Shown here piece by piece: positions 22,418 to 24,536 of a stretch of DNA of 24,536 nt. The translations under genes were made by a program, and so were the position numbers. The stretch comes from Lachnospira sp. UBA3212 (lineage in GTDB: Bacteria; Bacillota; Clostridia; Lachnospirales; Lachnospiraceae), in contig DEWK01000005.1 of assembly GCA_002363615.1 (NCBI GenBank), forward strand, positions 1 through 24,536. The letters are read 5' to 3'. The notes under the pieces are model-generated. The model searched no databases, had not been told where the DNA came from, and saw only the letters and a list, made by a program, of their open reading frames with translations. Positions within the stretch are counted from its first letter, which is position 1. Each line of letters begins with the position of its first letter.

Positions 22418-24208
22418 TTATTTCACATCGGCACGTTTTAATATCACTAAATGATTGCTATGCAAAATTTCTTCATAGCCAATACTCTTTAACTTCTCCA
22501 CATCATTGTTATAGTATTCCATAGAACTTCCATAAATCAAATCATAGCAAATGTAGTCCGTTAAGTCCTCGCTGAAATTGTAGGCATAAATCACATCTCT
22601 TTGCGCTAACTTTGGTACTAAGTAGGTAGTTGCACGCACGGAAGCATCTTTGGGAATTCGTGCCAGATCAACATCCATTTCCTGGTACATTTCTTTATTT
22701 TCAAAATACTGTGGCAGATACTTACTCTTTAAGGAAAGTGCCGAAGCAAAAAGTAAAATCGAGGCTAAAGCCATAAAGCAGGTCATTTTCACCCGCTTTA
22801 CTTTTTCCATAGGCTCTAAATGTAAGACGGTCAAATAGAATAAAAATGCCGCTGTAGCATAGGTGTACTGATAGTAAATACTAGACTGATACTCATTTGC
22901 TCCCATTAAATTCATCAGAATCATGGGAAGCAAAAGAATGTAGTCTGAGCATCTTTTGGTTACAAAAGGCAATCCAAGCGTAGGAATTAACATCCAAAGC
23001 AGGAACTGGGCCTTAGTCTCTGTAAACATCTGGCTAAAGACGTATACCGGATTTTTCAAAAGGTTTATGATCATATAAACAAAGGAGTTTTCCCCCTGAT
23101 CCAAATAATTCGCATATCGCTCCGTCATGGCTCCATCACCATAGTGATTGAGGAAATACACATCTCCGGCAAAAACAAGCATCGAAACTACTACAACTAA
23201 GCTTCCCTTTTTATATTCCTTCCGGTTGAACATCATAAAAAGTCCAAGGCAAGCCACATAAATCGCTGCATCTTCCTTAATCATCAAGGTAAAGACTACC
23301 AATCCCCAAAAAAACAATTTCTTTTTCTTCTCCATCAAATACAAGAGCCAAAGAATTGCGGCAAAAAGCATCTTATTTTCATGGAAATCATAGAAGCATC
23401 CTCCCGCAAGGCATGGATAGAAAATAACCGCAAGCCCAAAAAATGCCTTGGTCATAGGTGAAAATCCGTGGCCATTCATCAACTTGCACATTGGGATTAT
23501 TCCGCTTATTACCACGAAAGCCTGACAAACCACCAAGGTAACCGGAGACGGAAAAATCGCATAAATAGGCAGGAAAATATATAAGGCCGGCGATACATGT
23601 ACCTGAAAATGTGATAATATCTTGCTTCTCTCACAGGTTGTTACCGCAGTCAGATTCTTTTTCATGTAATAAAACATCTGGGTAAAAATACCCATATCAT
23701 AGGTTGGCGCTACGTAAGACAAATATCTTGCCACTGTGTTTCCCACTACAAACGCTAGCCATACCCCGATTCCCACGAACAGAATCAGTCGATACCACTT
23801 CTCATCTCCTCGGTTCATTTTCTCAATCACAGCCTCTAGGTTTTTCACCCTACACACGTAGGCTACAATCAATAGAAGAATTCCTGCCACCCCGGATGCT
23901 ATATACACATCCTCATTATGTAAAAGGGTTTTCCAACCATAAAAGATCAGTAATCCCACGAAAATTGTTGGCAGCAGGAACTGGGCCCGATCCCCAACGC
24001 TTTTTCGTACACAAACGCTTATGATATTTCCACACCCATAAATTGCCAAGGATGCCAGCAAAAACTTTTCAAATGACCTGCTTGTGGTATAGGTAAATTC
24101 CAATGCGTCCTTATGACCAAAGGAGCTAACTATCCACACCAGCAAAAAACTTATGAGCAATAAGAGCACCTGGCGAATCACAAATGCTTCTCTTTTTTCT
24201 ATATCCAT
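22418..24208 (-). CDS. DUF2079 polytopic membrane protein
   Basis: 596-residue membrane protein resembling the DUF2079 family of GT-C-like integral membrane proteins. The family-typical stretch APTYDMGIFTQMFYYM is followed by a long region with SHFQVHVSPALYIFLPIYAIFPSP. About a dozen transmembrane helices are visible, from about residue 10 to 490. A C-terminal soluble part of about 100 residues follows (ARIPKDASVRATTYLVPKLAQRD). Related proteins are thought to be glycosyltransferases using lipid-linked sugars, but no substrate is known. I chose the ATG at 24208, preceded by AGGAGG at 4 nt; an open frame reaches six codons further up. It has its own promoter and does not need the tRNA transcript. 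Confidence 0.85.
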   Translation of the reverse strand: MDIEKREAFVIRQVLLLLISFLLVWIVSSFGHKDALEFTYTTSRSFEKFLLASLAIYGCGNIISVCVRKSVGDRAQFLLPTIFVGLLIFYGWKTLLHNEDVYIASGVAGILLLIVAYVCRVKNLEAVIEKMNRGDEKWYRLILFVGIGVWLAFVVGNTVARYLSYVAPTYDMGIFTQMFYYMKKNLTAVTTCERSKILSHFQVHVSPALYIFLPIYAIFPSPVTLVVCQAFVVISGIIPMCKLMNGHGFSPMTKAFFGLAVIFYPCLAGGCFYDFHENKMLFAAILWLLYLMEKKKKLFFWGLVVFTLMIKEDAAIYVACLGLFMMFNRKEYKKGSLVVVVSMLVFAGDVYFLNHYGDGAMTERYANYLDQGENSFVYMIINLLKNPVYVFSQMFTETKAQFLLWMLIPTLGLPFVTKRCSDYILLLPMILMNLMGANEYQSSIYYQYTYATAAFLFYLTVLHLEPMEKVKRVKMTCFMALASILLFASALSLKSKYLPQYFENKEMYQEMDVDLARIPKDASVRATTYLVPKLAQRDVIYAYNFSEDLTDYICYDLIYGSSMEYYNNDVEKLKSIGYEEILHSNHLVILKRADVK

Positions 24209-24240
24209 ATTGCCTCCTAATTCCAACTATATTCGGGCTT

Positions 24241-24269
24241 ATTCTACCACATGCACTATTTTTTCTCAA
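24241..24269 (-). promoter_or_regulatory. Promoter of the DUF2079 gene
   Basis: TTGAGA (24264-24269) and TAGAAT (24241-24246) lie 17 bases apart on the minus strand, with TGG directly before the -10 (extended -10). The leader is about 26 bases and contains AGGAGG. Confidence 0.65.
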
Positions 24270-24314
24270 CATTGTCCATCTGATTTGCCGGTGTGACCGA
24301 ATGGTATCGTCACC

Positions 24315-24355
24315 AAAAAAAAGAAGAAGCAATAGCTCTTCGCTACTGCCTCTTC
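24315..24355 (-). terminator. Terminator after tRNA-Leu
   Basis: A stem of 14 positions, GAAGAGGCAGTAGC/GCTATTGCTTCTTC (mostly paired, a few G-T), with a 5-base loop is followed by eight T residues on the minus strand. It starts 6 bases after the tRNA 3' end. Confidence 0.85.
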
Positions 24356-24361
24356 TTTTCC

Positions 24362-24443
24362 TGCGGATGACAGGAATCGAACCTGCACGGGGTTGCCCAC
24401 TAGATCCTAAGTCTAGCGCGTCTGCCAGTTCCGCCACATCCGC
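24362..24443 (-). tRNA. tRNA-Leu, anticodon UAG
   Basis: 82-base class II tRNA. The acceptor stem is GCGGATG/CATCCGC with discriminator A, and the D-arm is GGCGGAACTGGCAGACGC. The anticodon stem CTAGA/TCTAG has loop CTTAGGA, giving anticodon TAG. There is a long variable arm, and the T-arm holds GGTTCGAATCC. CCA is not encoded. It reads CUA leucine codons and, by wobble, other CUN codons. Confidence 0.96.
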
Positions 24444-24453
24444 ATAATGATTT

Positions 24454-24485
24454 AAAAAACAAAAACCGAACAATTACTTGTCCGG
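24454..24485 (-). terminator. Hairpin with T-tract between tRNA-Lys and tRNA-Leu
   Basis: CCGGACAA/TTGTTCGG (8 bp, one G-T) with a 4-base loop is followed by TTTTTGTTTTTT on the minus strand. This is a good intrinsic terminator form, placed inside what looks like a tRNA cluster. Confidence 0.65.
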
Positions 24486-24489
24486 TACA

Positions 24490-24536
24490 TGAAGCATCCG
24501 GGAATCGAACCCGGGACAACTTGATTAAAAGTCAAG
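24490..24536 (-). tRNA. tRNA-Lys, anticodon UUU (3' part, cut by the window edge)
   Basis: The visible part runs from the anticodon stem to the discriminator base. The stem CTTGA/TCAAG has loop CTTTTAA, giving anticodon TTT. The T-arm is CCGGGTTCGATTCCCGG, and the 3' acceptor half ATGCTTC is followed by A. CCA is not encoded. The 5' half lies outside the window. Confidence 0.9.

Noticed and set aside
24126..24473. A 115-codon minus-strand frame over the right end
   Set aside because: It runs through tRNA-Leu, its terminator and the DUF2079 promoter, so it is not a gene.
1..24536. CRISPR arrays, insertion sequences, prophage or defence islands
   Set aside because: No direct-repeat array, transposase, integrase, toxin-antitoxin or restriction gene was seen; the gene content is core metabolism, envelope and competence.

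Overview
This window is a 24.5 kb piece of a low-to-moderate G+C Firmicutes chromosome, most likely from a member of the Lachnospiraceae. That placement is inferred from the gene families (a DUF5688-like protein, DUF1292, GerMN, YfhO), the strong AGGAGG-type ribosome binding sites, and the tRNA genes without an encoded CCA. It looks like ordinary core chromosome: there are no transposases, integrases, phage genes or CRISPR arrays. Every gene except one (the DUF1292 protein) is on the minus strand, so transcription runs from high to low coordinates.

Read in the direction of transcription, the right edge starts with the 3' part of a tRNA-Lys(UUU) gene and a complete tRNA-Leu(UAG), each followed by a hairpin with a T-tract. 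A DUF2079 polytopic membrane protein with its own promoter comes next. Then there is a two-gene unit of a DUF5688-like protein and a UvrD/PcrA-type helicase, whose promoter overlaps a near-consensus Fur-like box. A shared bidirectional terminator separates the helicase from the convergent DUF1292 gene. Two ABC exporter half-transporters follow, overlapping by 4 bp; one has a degenerate ATP site and one a canonical site, so they should form a heterodimeric exporter. Its promoter and the divergent DUF1292 promoter appear to share a -10 region.

The middle holds a Cof-type HAD phosphatase, an 88-residue very acidic unknown protein and a large YfhO-family membrane protein. After that comes arginine biosynthesis: argG alone with its own promoter and terminator, then argJ-argB-argD as an operon with its own promoter. 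Both arg promoters have AT-rich imperfect operator candidates over the -10. argC, argF and argH are not in the window.

The left third is a compact five-gene unit: comEA, an OmpR-family response regulator, a HAMP sensor kinase, a double-GerMN lipoprotein and comEC. Gaps are short and three of the genes overlap or abut. The DNA-uptake genes comEA and comEC therefore flank a two-component system and an envelope lipoprotein, where Bacillus has comEB. A terminator-like hairpin lies between the candidate comEA promoter and comEA. The leftmost 227 bases hold no convincing gene.

The most interesting signals not explained by the genes are: a 13-base motif (TTTGCGGATTCGG) present three times in two gaps 16 kb apart; the Fur-like box in front of the DUF5688/helicase pair; the overlapping divergent promoters; and the hairpin in the comEA leader. 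I see no clear case for a wholly new system. The com/two-component/GerMN cluster is the best candidate for unexplored biology.
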